DNA of 52,524 nucleotides. Origin: Rubrivivax sp. (GTDB lineage Bacteria; Pseudomonadota; Gammaproteobacteria; Burkholderiales; Burkholderiaceae_C). The DNA lies in NCBI GenBank assembly GCA_030680415.1, contig JAUXVE010000140.1:1-52524 (forward strand). The letters run 5' to 3'. Made by a program: the position numbers and the translations under genes. Positions 24,144-33,553 of the stretch are shown here, in pieces. Positions within the stretch are counted from its first letter, which is position 1. Every line of letters begins with the position of its first letter. The notes beneath the pieces were generated by a model. It saw only the letters and a program-made list of their open reading frames with translations. It did no database searches and was not told where the DNA came from.

Positions 24144-25030
24144 GGGCCGAGCAGGAAGGCGCGCACGACCGCACGCTGCTCGGGCTGCACCAGCATCGGC
24201 GCATGGCCGATGCCGGCAAATTCATGCAACCGTGCGCGTGGGCCGCGCTGCGTCATGGCCAGCGCGGTGTCGTGCGACAGCAGGTCGGAATCGGCGCCGC
24301 GCAGCAGCAGCGTCGGGCAGCTCAAGCGGTCGTAGCTCTGCCACAGCAGGGCCTCGCCGGCGGCCGCGAGCTCGGGCGTGATGGCGCGGAAGGGCACCGC
24401 GATGGCAGGGTCGTAGTGCGGCTTGAAGCCGCCTTGCGGGTGGTCCGTGTCGGGCACCAGCTGCGGCCGCGTGAGCTCGAGCCACTGCTCGCGCGTGTGC
24501 GGGCCGAACCCCTGCGAGATGGCCAGCAGCGTATCGGCCGCCTCCTCCAGCGTGCGCCAATGGACCGGCAGCCCGAGGTAACCACCGATGCGCCGCAGCG
24601 CCTCGGGCTGGATCGTCGGCCCGACGTCGTTGAGCACCAGGCGCCGCACCGGCGAGCCCGGCAGGCTGGCCAGGCCGAGCCCGATCAGGCCACCCATCGA
24701 CGTGCCGACCCAGTCGATCTGCTCGACGTGCAGCCGCGCCACCAGCGTCACCATGTCGGCCACGTAGTTGGGAATGGCGTAGCCCATCGGGTCGGCCAGG
24801 CGGTCGGAACGGCCGCGGCCGACGACGTCGGGGCAGACCACGCGGTAGTCGCTGCACAAGTCGCGCGCCAGCGTGTCGAAGTCGCGGCCCTGGCGGCTCA
24901 GGCCATGGGCGCAGACCAGCACGCGCGGGTTGGCGGCGTCGCCCCACTCCCAGTACGCCATGCGGTGCAGGCCGCGGCTGCCCAGGCACGACACGCCGTG
25001 CAGGCGAGGTTCGACACGCGGTTCGGTCAT
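24140..25030 (-). CDS. Alpha/beta-fold hydrolase
   Basis: The 296-residue product shows the alpha/beta-hydrolase oxyanion strand VLVCAHGLSRQGRDFD, the nucleophile elbow GTSMGGLIGL (Ser near 125), the acid in LLLRGADSDLL (near 245) and the catalytic His in GIGHAPML. The cap region is helical. Substrate is unknown; sequence resembles carboxylesterase/lactonase-like members. I chose ATG 25030 (MTEPRVEPRLHG); an earlier start at 25072 would overlap the divergent bdhA promoter. The gene is translationally coupled to relA by a 4-bp overlap. Confidence 0.88.
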   Translation of the reverse strand: MTEPRVEPRLHGVSCLGSRGLHRMAYWEWGDAANPRVLVCAHGLSRQGRDFDTLARDLCSDYRVVCPDVVGRGRSDRLADPMGYAIPNYVADMVTLVARLHVEQIDWVGTSMGGLIGLGLASLPGSPVRRLVLNDVGPTIQPEALRRIGGYLGLPVHWRTLEEAADTLLAISQGFGPHTREQWLELTRPQLVPDTDHPQGGFKPHYDPAIAVPFRAITPELAAAGEALLWQSYDRLSCPTLLLRGADSDLLSHDTALAMTQRGPRARLHEFAGIGHAPMLVQPEQRAVVRAFLLGP

Positions 25031-25092
25031 CAAGGGTTCAGGCAGCGCTGGATAATGCCCGCATCGTAACAACCCGCCCCGGGAGCCTCGCC

Positions 25093-25863
25093 ATGCTCAA
25101 AGGCAAGACCGCCCTCGTGACCGGATCCACCAGCGGCATCGGCCTGGGCATCGCCCGCAGCTTCGGCGCCCAGGGTGCGCAGGTGATGATCAACGGCTTC
25201 GGCGACGTCGAAGGCCCGCTGGCCGAACTGCGGCGCACCGGCGCCCGGGTGATCTACCACGGCGCCGACATGACGCAGCCGCAGCAGATCGCCGACATGG
25301 TACGCACCTGCGAGACCGAGCTCGGCAGCTGCGACATCCTCGTCAACAACGCCGGCATCCAGCACGTGGCGCTGTTGGAGGACTTCCCGGTCGAACGCTG
25401 GGACGCCATCATCGCCATCAACCTCAGCTCGGCCTTCCACACCATGCGCGCGGCGCTGCCCGGCATGAAGGCCAGGCGCTGGGGCCGCGTCATCAACGTC
25501 TCTTCGGTGCATGGCCAGGTGGCCTCGGCGCAGAAGAGCGCCTATGTGGCGGCCAAGCACGGCCTCGTCGGCCTGACCAAGTCGGCGGCGCTGGAGTGCG
25601 CCACCAGCGGCGTCACCGTCAACGCCATCTGCCCGGGCTGGGTGCTGACACCGCTGGTGCAGAAGCAGGTCGATGCGCGCGCCGCCGCCGACGGCGTGGA
25701 CAACGCAGAGGCCGAGCGCCGGCTGCTGCTCGAGAAGCAGCCTTCGCTGCAGTTCACCACGCCCGAGCAGCTGGCGGACCTGTGCCTCTTCCTGTGTTCC
25801 GACGCGGCGAAGAACATCATGGGCCAGGCCTGGGCGGTGGACGGCGGCTGGACCGCGCAGTAG
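25093..25863 (+). CDS. bdhA: 3-hydroxybutyrate dehydrogenase
   Basis: The 256-residue short-chain dehydrogenase has [12 protein letters not shown] (cofactor loop), [20 protein letters not shown] with catalytic Ser, and YVAAKHG with catalytic Tyr-Lys. The C-terminal signature [15 protein letters not shown] is typical of bacterial D-3-hydroxybutyrate dehydrogenases. It oxidises (R)-3-hydroxybutyrate to acetoacetate with NAD, feeding polyhydroxybutyrate breakdown products into central metabolism. It is divergently transcribed from the hydrolase, with 62 bp between starts. Confidence 0.93.
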   Translation: MLKGKTALVTGSTSGIGLGIARSFGAQGAQVMINGFGDVEGPLAELRRTGARVIYHGADMTQPQQIADMVRTCETELGSCDILVNNAGIQHVALLEDFPVERWDAIIAINLSSAFHTMRAALPGMKARRWGRVINVSSVHGQVASAQKSAYVAAKHGLVGLTKSAALECATSGVTVNAICPGWVLTPLVQKQVDARAAADGVDNAEAERRLLLEKQPSLQFTTPEQLADLCLFLCSDAAKNIMGQAWAVDGGWTAQ

Positions 25864-25881
25864 CCCGGCTTCGGGGAGCGG

Positions 25882-26619
25882 CTACTTCTCCATCTGCACG
25901 CTGCCGCTCACCGTGGCAGTCACCACGGCCTTGCCGGCTTCCACCGGCAGCGACTCCTCGGCCATGGCGCGCGCGGCCTGCGCGCGCATCAGCGGCTGCA
26001 TCTGGCCCGGCGGTTCGTTCGACGACACGTTGACCTCGCGCACGGTGTAGCCGCCGAAACCGAACTGCCTCGACACCGCGTCGGCGCGGGCGCGGAAACG
26101 CGATATCGCCTGCGCCGAGACATCGCCTTCGACCTTCTCGCGTGCCTCGCGCGACAGTGAAAAGCCCACGCGCGCGATCGACAGCGTCTGGATGCGCCCG
26201 GTGAGCTGGGCGATGGCCTGGGTGTCGCGGCCTTCCACGACCAGTTCGGTGCTGCCCATCCAGCCGGCGATGCCGGGTCGCCCGGCGGGCGCTTTCGGGT
26301 CGACCGGCGCGTAGCGCGGGTACAGCGAGAAGGCGCCGGTCTGCACCTCGAGCTGGCCCGGGCGCGCCGCCTTGCGCGCCTCGGTCAGCGCGACATCCAG
26401 CGCCTGCCGCAGTTGCGACTGCACGGTGGCGGCATCGGCACCCTCGCGCGTGGTGGAGAAGACCACCGTCAACCAGTCCTTGGCCACCTCCACCGAGGCA
26501 CTGGCGGCCAGCGACACCACGTTCTGCGGCGGCGGCAGGGGCTGCGCCACGGCGCTGCCGACGGCCACGCCAATGCCGGCAAGCAAGCCGATCAAGATCC
26601 GTCGGACGGGTCGGTGCAT
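25882..26619 (-). CDS. SIMPL domain (DUF541) periplasmic protein
   Basis: The 245-residue product has a signal peptide (MHRPVRRILIGLLAGIGVAVGSAVAQ) and the SIMPL/DUF541 domain: VVSLAASASVEVAKDWLTVVFSTTREGADAA, then VEVQTGAFSLYPRY, SLSREAREKVEGDVSAQAISRFRARADAVSRQFG and a C-terminal VTATVSGSVQMEK strand. The family forms ring-like outer-membrane-associated oligomers of unclear role, sometimes linked to oxidative stress. ATG 26619 is preceded by AAGGAGCCC. It is divergent from the ompR-type gene. Confidence 0.88.
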   Translation of the reverse strand: MHRPVRRILIGLLAGIGVAVGSAVAQPLPPPQNVVSLAASASVEVAKDWLTVVFSTTREGADAATVQSQLRQALDVALTEARKAARPGQLEVQTGAFSLYPRYAPVDPKAPAGRPGIAGWMGSTELVVEGRDTQAIAQLTGRIQTLSIARVGFSLSREAREKVEGDVSAQAISRFRARADAVSRQFGFGGYTVREVNVSSNEPPGQMQPLMRAQAARAMAEESLPVEAGKAVVTATVSGSVQMEK

Positions 26620-26726
26620 CAGGGCTCCTTGTGTGTCGTTTCGGTTGCGGCGAGTATCGCGGCCTTCGGGACCCTGGCCGATGCCGCGCATCGGCCGTCA
26701 CGCCCCGGGTCCGTGTCGGAAAGACC

Positions 26727-26790
26727 TGTAACAGATGGTGAGGTCCCGGCGCCGCCCGATGGTGGCGCGCCGCACAATGCGTCTGTTACA
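26727..26790. promoter_or_regulatory. Inverted half-sites upstream of ompR-type gene
   Basis: TGTAACAG (26727-26734) and its exact inverse CTGTTACA (26783-26790) flank 48 bp, ending 15 bp before the response-regulator start. The spacing and symmetry fit autoregulation by a looping or cooperative regulator, but no binding data support this. Confidence 0.35.
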
Positions 26791-26805
26791 AATTCGAAAT
26801 CGGCC

Positions 26806-27546
26806 ATGAACGCCACCACCACCACCACCGCCCGCGCAGACCGTATCGTCGTTGTCGATGATGATGCCCGCATCCGCGACCTCCTGCGTCGTTACCTGTC
26901 GCAGGAAGGTTTCGACGTCCTGCTGGCCGAAGACGCCCGGGCACTGAACCGCGTGCTGACGCGCGAGACGGTCGACTTGATCGTGCTCGACCTCATGATG
27001 CCGGGCGAGGACGGGCTGTCGATCTGCCGCCGCCTGCGCGCCGCCAACGACCGCACGCCGATCATCATGCTCACGGCCAAGGTCGAGGACGTCGACCGCA
27101 TCGTCGGCCTGGAGGTGGGCGCCGACGACTACCTGTCCAAGCCCTTCAACCCGCGCGAACTGCTGGCGCGCATTCACGCCGTGCTGCGCCGCCGGCCCAC
27201 GCCCGAAGCACCCGGCGCACCGTCGAAGGAAGCGCAGGTGGTGACTTTCGGACCCTTCGAGTTCGACCTGTCCTTGCGCCGCCTGTCCAAGGACGGCGAG
27301 CAGATCGCGCTGACCACCGGTGAGTTCTCGATGCTCAAGGCGCTGGTGCGCCACCCGCGGCAGCCGCTGTCGCGCGACAAGCTGGCACAACTGGCGCGCG
27401 GCCGCGAGTTCGAGCCCTTCGACCGCAGCCTCGACGTGCAGATCTCGCGGCTGCGCAAGATGCTCGAGCCCGACCCCTCGCAGCCGCGCTACATCCAGAC
27501 CGTGTGGGGCGTGGGCTACGTGTTCGTACCCGACGGCACCAACTAG
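26806..27546 (+). CDS. ompR: OmpR-type response regulator
   Basis: The 246-residue product has a receiver domain with DDD near residue 18 (VVDDDARIRD), the phospho-acceptor Asp in LIVLDLMMPGEDG, Thr and Lys in MLTAK and LSKPFNPREL, and an OmpR/PhoB winged helix with EFSMLKALVRHPRQPLSRDKL and RYIQTVWGVGYVFVP. The kinase gene follows after 9 bp. The target genes are not visible here. Naming follows the EnvZ-like partner; the osmoregulation role is assumed from the family. Confidence 0.93.
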   Translation: MNATTTTTARADRIVVVDDDARIRDLLRRYLSQEGFDVLLAEDARALNRVLTRETVDLIVLDLMMPGEDGLSICRRLRAANDRTPIIMLTAKVEDVDRIVGLEVGADDYLSKPFNPRELLARIHAVLRRRPTPEAPGAPSKEAQVVTFGPFEFDLSLRRLSKDGEQIALTTGEFSMLKALVRHPRQPLSRDKLAQLARGREFEPFDRSLDVQISRLRKMLEPDPSQPRYIQTVWGVGYVFVPDGTN

Positions 27547-27555
27547 CTGCCGCCC

Positions 27556-28884
27556 GTGCCACGCCCCCCTCTGGGCCTGAGCCTGTTCTGGCGCACCTTC
27601 ATCCTGCTGGCGCTGCTGCTGGCCGGCGGCGTCTTCGCCTGGGTGCAAACGCTGCGTGCGCTGGAGTTCGAACCGCGCGCGGTGCTGGCCGCGCAGCAGA
27701 CGGCCAGCCTGGTCAACCTGTCGCGCGCCGCGCTGCGCCAGGCCGACGGCATCAACCGCGTGATGCTGGTCAAGAGCCTGGGCGCCAACGAGGCCACGCG
27801 CGTCGCGCCGCGTGAACCGGGCGACCGCTGGGAGCCGTTCGCGATCGACCGCTTCACGCGCCGCGTCAGCGAGGAGCTGCGCGCCGCGCTGGGGCCGGAC
27901 GCGGTGGTCGCGCGCAGCGTCAACGGCCGGCCCGGCCTGTGGGTGGGCTTCTCGATCGACCGCGACCGCTACTGGCTGCAGGCCGAAGCGGCACAGACCG
28001 GGCCGCTGAGCGGCGACACCTGGCTGATCTGGATCGGCATCGCGCTGGCGGCCACGCTGATGGGATCGGTGGCGATCGCCCGGCTCATCAACCAGCCCTT
28101 GCGGCAGCTGTCGTTCGCCGCCAGCCGCATACGCGACGGCGACCTCGATTCACGCCTGGACGAGAACACGCTCACCAGCGAGATCCGCGAAGTCAACCGC
28201 GGCTTCAACCGCATGGCGCGCGAGCTGGCGCGGGTGGAGGAAGACCGTGCCGTGATGCTGGCCGGCATCAGCCACGACCTGCGCACGCCGCTGGCGCGGC
28301 TGCGCCTGGAAACCGAGATGAGCGTCAACGACGACGAGGCCAAGCGCAACATGGCGCTGGACATCGACCAGCTCGACGCCATCATCGGCAAGTTCATGGA
28401 CTACGCGCGACCCGGCGAAACGCAGCTCAAGCCGGTGAACGTGGCACAGCTCATCGACCGCGAGGCCGCGGCGCTGCGCGAACCGGCGCAGATCCGCATC
28501 ACTTCCCGCGTCGCCGACGACCTGGTGGCGATGGCCGACGAAACCGAACTCGGCCGCGTCTTCCTGAACCTGTTCGAGAACGCCCGCCGCTACGGCCGCG
28601 GCACCTACACCGGCGTCGCCGAGGTCACGGTGTCGGCGGTGAAGACCGGGCCCTGGATCATCGTCAGCGTGCGCGACCAGGGCCCCGGCGTGGCGAGCGA
28701 CAAGCTGGGGCATCTGACGACGCCCTTCTTCCGCGGCGACGCCGCGCGCACCGCCGCCACCGGCGCCGGCCTGGGCCTGGCGATCGTCGACAAGTCCATG
28801 CACCGCCTGGGCGGCACGCTGGAACTGGCCAATGCCCCCGAAGGCGGGCTGGTGGCGCACCTGCGGCTCAAGCGGGCGTTGTAG
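27556..28884 (+). CDS. envZ: EnvZ-type sensor histidine kinase
   Basis: The 442-residue kinase starts at GTG 27556. Transmembrane segments lie at residues 10-32 and 155-180, enclosing a periplasmic sensor of about 120 residues. Then come HAMP ([19 protein letters not shown]), the H-box [14 protein letters not shown] with phospho-His near 240, and the ATPase motifs [26 protein letters not shown] and GAGLGLAIV. The H-box and size match EnvZ. It forms a two-gene operon with the response regulator. Its 3' end overlaps the convergent ftsH-like gene by 17 bp. Confidence 0.92.
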   Translation: MPRPPLGLSLFWRTFILLALLLAGGVFAWVQTLRALEFEPRAVLAAQQTASLVNLSRAALRQADGINRVMLVKSLGANEATRVAPREPGDRWEPFAIDRFTRRVSEELRAALGPDAVVARSVNGRPGLWVGFSIDRDRYWLQAEAAQTGPLSGDTWLIWIGIALAATLMGSVAIARLINQPLRQLSFAASRIRDGDLDSRLDENTLTSEIREVNRGFNRMARELARVEEDRAVMLAGISHDLRTPLARLRLETEMSVNDDEAKRNMALDIDQLDAIIGKFMDYARPGETQLKPVNVAQLIDREAAALREPAQIRITSRVADDLVAMADETELGRVFLNLFENARRYGRGTYTGVAEVTVSAVKTGPWIIVSVRDQGPGVASDKLGHLTTPFFRGDAARTAATGAGLGLAIVDKSMHRLGGTLELANAPEGGLVAHLRLKRAL

Positions 28885-30715
28885 CGGCTTCGGCGCGCAG
28901 ATCCTGGGTCAGCGCGCGCAGCGCGGCTTCGTCGAGCGTCTCGCGCACCAGCAGTTCGCGCGCACAGCGGTCCAGCGTCTCCCGGTTGCGAGCGAGGATG
29001 GCCGTGGTCTGCTCGAAGGCCGACATCACGATCGAGCGCAGCGCCTCGTCGATGCGCTCCTGGGTCGCCGGGCTCACCGGGCAGCCGCCGGGCGACGGGC
29101 CCTGCAGGTCCAGGAAACGCGGCGGCTGCGCCTCGTAGGCCACGTAGCCCAGTTCGTCGACCATGCCGTAGCGCGTGACCATGTCGCGCGCAATGTCGGT
29201 CACCTTGGCCAGGTCGTCGGCAGCGCCGGTGGACAGGTGCCCGAAGACCAGCTTCTCGGCGGCGCGGCCGCCGAGCAGCACCATGATCTTGTGCACCAGT
29301 TCTTCACGCGTCATCAGGAAACGGTCTTCGGTGGGCCGCTGGATGGTGTAGCCGAGCGCGCCGATGCCGCGCGGGATGATCGACACCTTGTGCACCGCGT
29401 CCGACCCCGGCAGCGACAGCGCCACCAGCGCGTGGCCCATCTCGTGGAAGGCCACGACCTCGCGCTCGCGCGGGTTGAGCACGCGGTTCTTCTTCTCCAG
29501 GCCGGCGACGATGCGTTCGACGGCCACCGTGAAGTCTTCCAGCGCCACCTGCGCGGCGCCGCGGCGCGTCGCCGCCAGCGCCGCCTCGTTGCACAGGTTG
29601 GCCAGGTCGGCGCCGGTGAAGCCGGTGGTGAGCGCGGCCACCTGGTCCAGTTCGACGCTCGGCGCGAGCTGGATCTTCTTCACGTGCACGCGCAGGATCT
29701 GCACGCGCCCGGCCTTGTCGGGCCGGTCGACCAGCACCTGGCGGTCGAAGCGGCCGGCGCGCAGCAGGGCCGGGTCGAGGATCTCCGGCCGGTTGGTGGC
29801 GCTGAGCAGCACGAGGCCGGTGGAACTGTCGAAACCGTCGAGCTCGACCAGCAACTGGTTGAGCGTCTGCTCGCGCTCGTCGTGGCCACCGATCGGACCG
29901 GCGGCGCCGCGCGCGCGGCCCAGCGCGTCGAGTTCGTCGATGAAGATGATGGCCGGCGCCTTGGCGCGCGCCTGCTCGAAGAGGTCGCGCACGCGCGCCG
30001 CGCCGACACCGACGAACATCTCGACGAACTCGCTGCCCGAGATGCTGAAGAAGGGCACGCCGGCCTCGCCGGCCACCGCCTTGGCCAGCAGCGTCTTGCC
30101 GGTGCCCGGTGGCCCCACCAGCAGCACGCCCTTGGGCATGCGCGCGCCGAGCCTGCCGTAGCCCTGCGGGTCCTTCAGGAAGGCGACGATCTCCTGCAAT
30201 TCGGCCTTGGCCTCGTCGACGCCGGCGACGTCGGCAAAGGTCACGCCGGTGTCCTTCTCGACATAGACCTTGGCGCGGCTCTTGCCGATGCTCATGAAGC
30301 TGCCCATGCCCATGCCCTGCTTGTCCAGCACGCGGCGGATGACGAAGAACCAGAGGCCGAAGAACACCGCCGCCGGCACCACCCACGACAGCACGTCACG
30401 CAGCAGCGTGCTCTCGATGACGCGGGTGTAGGGCACGTCGTAGCGCGACAGCCGCGCGGCCAGATCGGGCTCGACGCGGTTGGCCACGATCACCGTCTTG
30501 CCGCCCGGGTCGGGGCTCTTGAGCTTGCCGGTGATGGTGCTTTCGCCCACCACCACCTCGGCCACGCGGCCGTCGGCCAGGGCCTGCTCGAACACGCTGT
30601 AGGGCACCGGCTCCACCTGGCGCTGCGCCTGCCACAGACTCTGCAGCCACACCAGCGCCAGCAGCGCCAGCAGCCAGTAGCCCACGTTCCATTGCGTCTT
30701 CGGATCGGGCTTCAC
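28868..30715 (-). CDS. ftsH: FtsH-family AAA+ membrane metalloprotease paralogue
   Basis: The 615-residue product has an N-terminal membrane segment ([16 protein letters not shown]), a short periplasmic domain and a second membrane helix ([15 protein letters not shown]). The AAA module has Walker [17 protein letters not shown], Walker [12 protein letters not shown] and the SRH region. The zinc protease motif HEMGH near residue 423 completes it. The usual FtsH pore residues FVGVG are intact. Context (CbpM, CbpA, Hsp20s) marks it as a stress-cluster paralogue rather than the essential housekeeping copy, which normally sits next to rrmJ (inference). It shares an 18-bp gap with cbpM, so the three minus-strand genes probably form one operon. 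Confidence 0.92.
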   Translation of the reverse strand: MKPDPKTQWNVGYWLLALLALVWLQSLWQAQRQVEPVPYSVFEQALADGRVAEVVVGESTITGKLKSPDPGGKTVIVANRVEPDLAARLSRYDVPYTRVIESTLLRDVLSWVVPAAVFFGLWFFVIRRVLDKQGMGMGSFMSIGKSRAKVYVEKDTGVTFADVAGVDEAKAELQEIVAFLKDPQGYGRLGARMPKGVLLVGPPGTGKTLLAKAVAGEAGVPFFSISGSEFVEMFVGVGAARVRDLFEQARAKAPAIIFIDELDALGRARGAAGPIGGHDEREQTLNQLLVELDGFDSSTGLVLLSATNRPEILDPALLRAGRFDRQVLVDRPDKAGRVQILRVHVKKIQLAPSVELDQVAALTTGFTGADLANLCNEAALAATRRGAAQVALEDFTVAVERIVAGLEKKNRVLNPREREVVAFHEMGHALVALSLPGSDAVHKVSIIPRGIGALGYTIQRPTEDRFLMTREELVHKIMVLLGGRAAEKLVFGHLSTGAADDLAKVTDIARDMVTRYGMVDELGYVAYEAQPPRFLDLQGPSPGGCPVSPATQERIDEALRSIVMSAFEQTTAILARNRETLDRCARELLVRETLDEAALRALTQDLRAEAATTPA

Positions 30716-30733
30716 CGGCTGGCTCCGGTCTTC

Positions 30734-31042
30734 TCAGCCGAGGCCGGCGCGGTCCAGCCGGGCGCGCAGGCGTTCGATTTCCGCCTGCAGATCGACCACC
30801 AGGGCGGCCAGTTCGGGCACGGCTTCAAAGTCGCGCTCCAGCCGCACCATCCAGCGCACCCGCCGCAACGCCACGGCGTCGAAGTGCCAGACCTCGGCTT
30901 CGCCGTGCCGCGCCGCCAGCAAGCCGGACTGCACCCGCTCGGCGACCCATTCCGGGGTCACCGCACCGACACGGCACAGGTCGTCCAGCGTCAGCAGGGC
31001 CTCGTCGACCAGGGCTACCAGCGCGTTGTCGTTCATCGCCAT
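30734..31042 (-). CDS. cbpM: CbpM chaperone modulator, MerR-like
   Basis: The 102-residue product resembles CbpM: LLTLDDLCRVGAVTPEWVAERVQSGLL, then the dimerisation helix LAALVVDLQAEIERLRARLDRA. CbpM binds the J-domain of CbpA and inhibits its DnaK co-chaperone activity. A Shine-Dalgarno GGAGTGAG precedes ATG 31042, and the gene follows cbpA by 4 bp, as in E. coli cbpAM. Confidence 0.88.
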   Translation of the reverse strand: MAMNDNALVALVDEALLTLDDLCRVGAVTPEWVAERVQSGLLAARHGEAEVWHFDAVALRRVRWMVRLERDFEAVPELAALVVDLQAEIERLRARLDRAGLG

Positions 31043-31046
31043 GTGC

Positions 31047-32018
31047 TCACTCCCCGCGTGCGGCCTCGGCCGCAGCCACCTTGCGGGCGTCGAAGTCGTT
31101 CAGCTCCGCCGCCATCTGCTCGTACAGCTTGCGCGCCCGCGGGTCGAAGGCACTGGGCAGCACGACACGCACCAGTAATTCCAAGTCGCCCGGCGTCGCG
31201 CCGGGCAAGCCCTTGCCGCGCACGCTGAGCTGACGCCCGCTTTGCGCGCCGGCGGGCACGCGCACCTTGAGCGTCGACCCGTCGGGCAGTTCCACCGGCA
31301 CCACGGCACCCAGCGCGGCCTCCCACGGTGCCACGGGCAGATCGGCCACGAGATGCGCACCGTCAATGCGGAAGCGCGGATGCGGCTTGAAATGCACCTC
31401 CAGGAACAGGTCGCCGGCCGGCGCACCGCCGTGGCCCGCCCCGCCCTGCCCGGCCAGCCGGATCAGCTGCCCGGGCTTGACGCCAGCCGGGATCTTCACG
31501 TCCAGCGTGCGCGGCTGCAGCGAGACACGACCCTGTGCGTCGAGCTGCGCGCTGCGCAGCGTGACCTGCCGCGTGGCGCCGCGCCAGGCGTCCTCGAGGT
31601 CGAGCACGATCTTGGCGTGGTGGTCCTGCCCGCGCATCTCGACGCCTGCCCCGGCGCGGCCGCGTGCACCGGGTCGGGCGCGTCCGAACAGCTCGGCGAA
31701 GAAATCGCTGAATTCGCCCGCATCCCGGCCATCCGCGCCGGCGCCCGAGAACTCGAAGCCGGCATCCCAGTCGGGCGGTGGCGTGAAGGCTTCGCCCTGG
31801 CGCCGGCCCCGGCCCACCGTGTCGTAGGCGGCGCGGCGCTCGGGATCGGACAGCGCAGCGTAGGCCTCGTTGACCTCGCTCATGCGGGTCGCGGCGTCGG
31901 GCTCCTTGCTGACGTCGGGGTGGAACTTCCGCGCCGCCTGCCGGTAGGCCTTCTTGATGGCCTCGGCAGTGGCGTCGCGCGCGACACCGAGCACCTGGTA
32001 GTAGTCCTTGAACTGCAC
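31047..32018 (-). CDS. cbpA: DnaJ-class co-chaperone CbpA
   Basis: The 323-residue product has a J-domain (FKDYYQVLGVARDATAEAIKKAYRQAARKFHPDV, HPD near residue 35), a G/F-rich linker and two C-terminal substrate-binding domains (LDVKIPAGVKPGQLIRLAGQG; LKVRVPAGAQSGRQLSVRGKGLPG). There is no zinc-finger region, so it is CbpA rather than DnaJ. It should stimulate DnaK and bind curved DNA. I chose GTG 32018 (MQFKDYY after correction) because AGAGG precedes it and family members start at this point. Confidence 0.9.
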   Translation of the reverse strand: MQFKDYYQVLGVARDATAEAIKKAYRQAARKFHPDVSKEPDAATRMSEVNEAYAALSDPERRAAYDTVGRGRRQGEAFTPPPDWDAGFEFSGAGADGRDAGEFSDFFAELFGRARPGARGRAGAGVEMRGQDHHAKIVLDLEDAWRGATRQVTLRSAQLDAQGRVSLQPRTLDVKIPAGVKPGQLIRLAGQGGAGHGGAPAGDLFLEVHFKPHPRFRIDGAHLVADLPVAPWEAALGAVVPVELPDGSTLKVRVPAGAQSGRQLSVRGKGLPGATPGDLELLVRVVLPSAFDPRARKLYEQMAAELNDFDARKVAAAEAARGE

Positions 32019-32079
32019 GGCCTGGAACCTCTCACGCAAAAGCAGATGATGACATCCGCCCGGCCATTCACTTTCCGGT

Positions 32080-32108
32080 CTTGAAACGCCGCCGCACCGG
32101 CCTCAATT
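32080..32108 (+). promoter_or_regulatory. Sigma-32-like heat-shock promoter for hsp20
   Basis: CTTGAAA (32080-32086), a 14-bp spacer and CCTCAATT (32101-32108) match the heat-shock sigma factor consensus (CTTGAAA, 13-15 bp, CCCCATnT) with small deviations. It lies 64 bp upstream of the first hsp20 start and points toward it. Confidence 0.65.
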
Positions 32109-32171
32109 CAAGTTTTGTCGGGTCATGGTTGGTGTAGCGCCGGCCCGCCACAACCCTTTGGAGGAAGCATC

Positions 32172-32609
32172 ATGTACCGAAGCCTTTTTCCGCGCGACGT
32201 TCTTGCCGAGCTCGATCGCCTGCAGCGCGACATCAACACGCGGTTCGACTATTCGCCCAGCATCCGCGGTTTCGGCCGCGGTGGCTATCCGGCGCTGAAT
32301 GTCGGCAGCACGCCGACAGCGGTGGAAATCTACGCCTTTGCTCCCGGCATCGACCCGGCAGCGGTGGAGATCAACCTCGACCGCGGCGTGCTCACCATCG
32401 ATGGCGAGCGCAAGGCGACGCTGCCGGCCGGCGATGAAAAAACCGCGCTGCACCTCAACGAGCGGTTTGTCGGACGCTTCCGCCGCGTCGTCAGCCTGCC
32501 CGACGACATCGACCCGGGCGCCGTGACAGCCGACTACCGCGACGGCGTGCTGCATGTCAGCGTCAAGCGTCGCGAATCGGCGCAGCCGCGCCGCATCGAA
32601 GTCCAGTGA
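32172..32609 (+). CDS. Small heat-shock protein Hsp20, first copy
   Basis: The 145-residue product follows GGAGGAAG. The alpha-crystallin domain runs from VEIYAFAPGIDPAAVEINLDRGVLTIDGERKA to GVLHVSVKRRESAQPRRIEVQ, with the AxLxxGVL-type motif appearing as AVTADYRDGVL. The N-terminal arm (MYRSLFPRDVLAELDRLQRDINTRF) is typical of class-A bacterial sHsps. It holds unfolding proteins for refolding by DnaK. It lies just downstream of the sigma-32-like promoter. Confidence 0.9.
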   Translation: MYRSLFPRDVLAELDRLQRDINTRFDYSPSIRGFGRGGYPALNVGSTPTAVEIYAFAPGIDPAAVEINLDRGVLTIDGERKATLPAGDEKTALHLNERFVGRFRRVVSLPDDIDPGAVTADYRDGVLHVSVKRRESAQPRRIEVQ

Positions 32610-32626
32610 ACTCAAGGAGCATGACC

Positions 32627-33019
32627 ATGAATGCCGTGACCCAGGCCACCCCCGCCACCGCCGCCCGTGAAGACACGACGCGCCAGGAAGCCGCGCTGCT
32701 GCCACCGGTGGACGTGATCGAAGACGCCACCGGCATCACCCTGTATGCCGACCTGCCGGGTGTGCCGCGCGACAAGCTCGACCTGCGCGTGGAAGGCGAC
32801 CAGTTGCACATCGAAGCTGAAATGGCCTTGCCCGTACCGCAGGGCATGGCGCCGAGCCACGTGGAGGTCAGCCTGGCGCGCTACGGCCGCGCCTTCACGC
32901 TGAGCAAGGAACTCGCTGCCGACAAGGTCAGCGCCGAACTCAGTCATGGTGTGTTGCGCGTTCGCATCCCCAAGGCCGAGCACGCGCAGCCGCGCAAGAT
33001 CAGCGTGCAGGTGAACTGA
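32627..33019 (+). CDS. Small heat-shock protein Hsp20, second copy
   Basis: The 130-residue product lies 17 bp after the first copy, behind AAGGAG, and is probably cotranscribed. Its alpha-crystallin domain (GITLYADLPGVPRDKLDLRVEGDQLHIEAEM, ELSHGVLRVRIPKAEHAQPRKISV) keeps the GVL motif and the C-terminal IxV-like anchor (ISV). The N-terminal arm is Ala/Thr-rich and unlike that of the first copy, so the pair may form hetero-oligomers (inference). ATG 32627 was preferred to ATG 32621 by ribosome-site spacing. Confidence 0.9.
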   Translation: MNAVTQATPATAAREDTTRQEAALLPPVDVIEDATGITLYADLPGVPRDKLDLRVEGDQLHIEAEMALPVPQGMAPSHVEVSLARYGRAFTLSKELAADKVSAELSHGVLRVRIPKAEHAQPRKISVQVN

Positions 33020-33052
33020 GCCCGGCCCTGCCGGCTGCCGGTGCAAGCCGCC

Positions 33053-33553
33053 TCACGGCCGCTGCAGCAGGCACACCGCGCGCGCCTCGATGGCCCGGCC
33101 CTCGCCGACCGGGCCCATCTGCTCGGCCGTCTTGGCCTTCACGTTCACCGCGTCGGCGGCCAGGCCCAACGCGGTGGCGATGCGCTCGCGCATGGCCGGG
33201 ATGTGCGGCGCCAGCTTCGGCGCCTGGGCGATGATGGTGCTGTCGAGGTTGACGATGCACCAGCCCGCCTCGCGCACACGGCCGGCAGCGGCTTGCAGCA
33301 GCACGATCGAATCGGCACCGCTGAACGCCGGGTCGCTGTCCGGGAAATGGCGCCCGATGTCGCCCAGCCCGGCGGCACCCAGCAGCGCGTCGGTGATGGC
33401 GTGCAGCAAGGCGTCGGCGTCGGAGTGGCCGAGCAGGCCGTGGCTGTGCGGGATGGTGACGCCGCCCAGTACCAGCGGCCGGCCCGCCACCAGCGCGTGG
33501 GTGTCCCAGCCTTCACCGACGCGCAGCGCGGGCCGTTCGACAGGCGAATTCAT
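33053..33553 (-). CDS. ispF: 2-C-methyl-D-erythritol 2,4-cyclodiphosphate synthase
   Basis: The 166-residue product shows the IspF signature: GEGWDTHAL (Asp-His zinc ligands near residue 15), [34 protein letters not shown] and [17 protein letters not shown]. It catalyses the cyclisation step of the MEP isoprenoid pathway. The start overlaps the ispD stop by 4 bp, the usual ispDF arrangement. It is convergent with the hsp20 pair. Confidence 0.95.
   Translation of the reverse strand: MNSPVERPALRVGEGWDTHALVAGRPLVLGGVTIPHSHGLLGHSDADALLHAITDALLGAAGLGDIGRHFPDSDPAFSGADSIVLLQAAAGRVREAGWCIVNLDSTIIAQAPKLAPHIPAMRERIATALGLAADAVNVKAKTAEQMGPVGEGRAIEARAVCLLQRP

Noticed and set aside
21882..24335. 817-codon plus-strand open frame opposite relA
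   Set aside because: It mirrors relA; composition is low-complexity and no motif is present.
28832..31228. 798-codon plus-strand open frame opposite ftsH
   Set aside because: Antisense to a fully conserved AAA+ protease; no independent signal.
28868..33019. Transmissible locus of protein quality control (LHR/TLQC)
   Set aside because: ClpK/ClpG, YfdX, HdeD, thioredoxin and KefB partners are missing and there is no mobile-element boundary.
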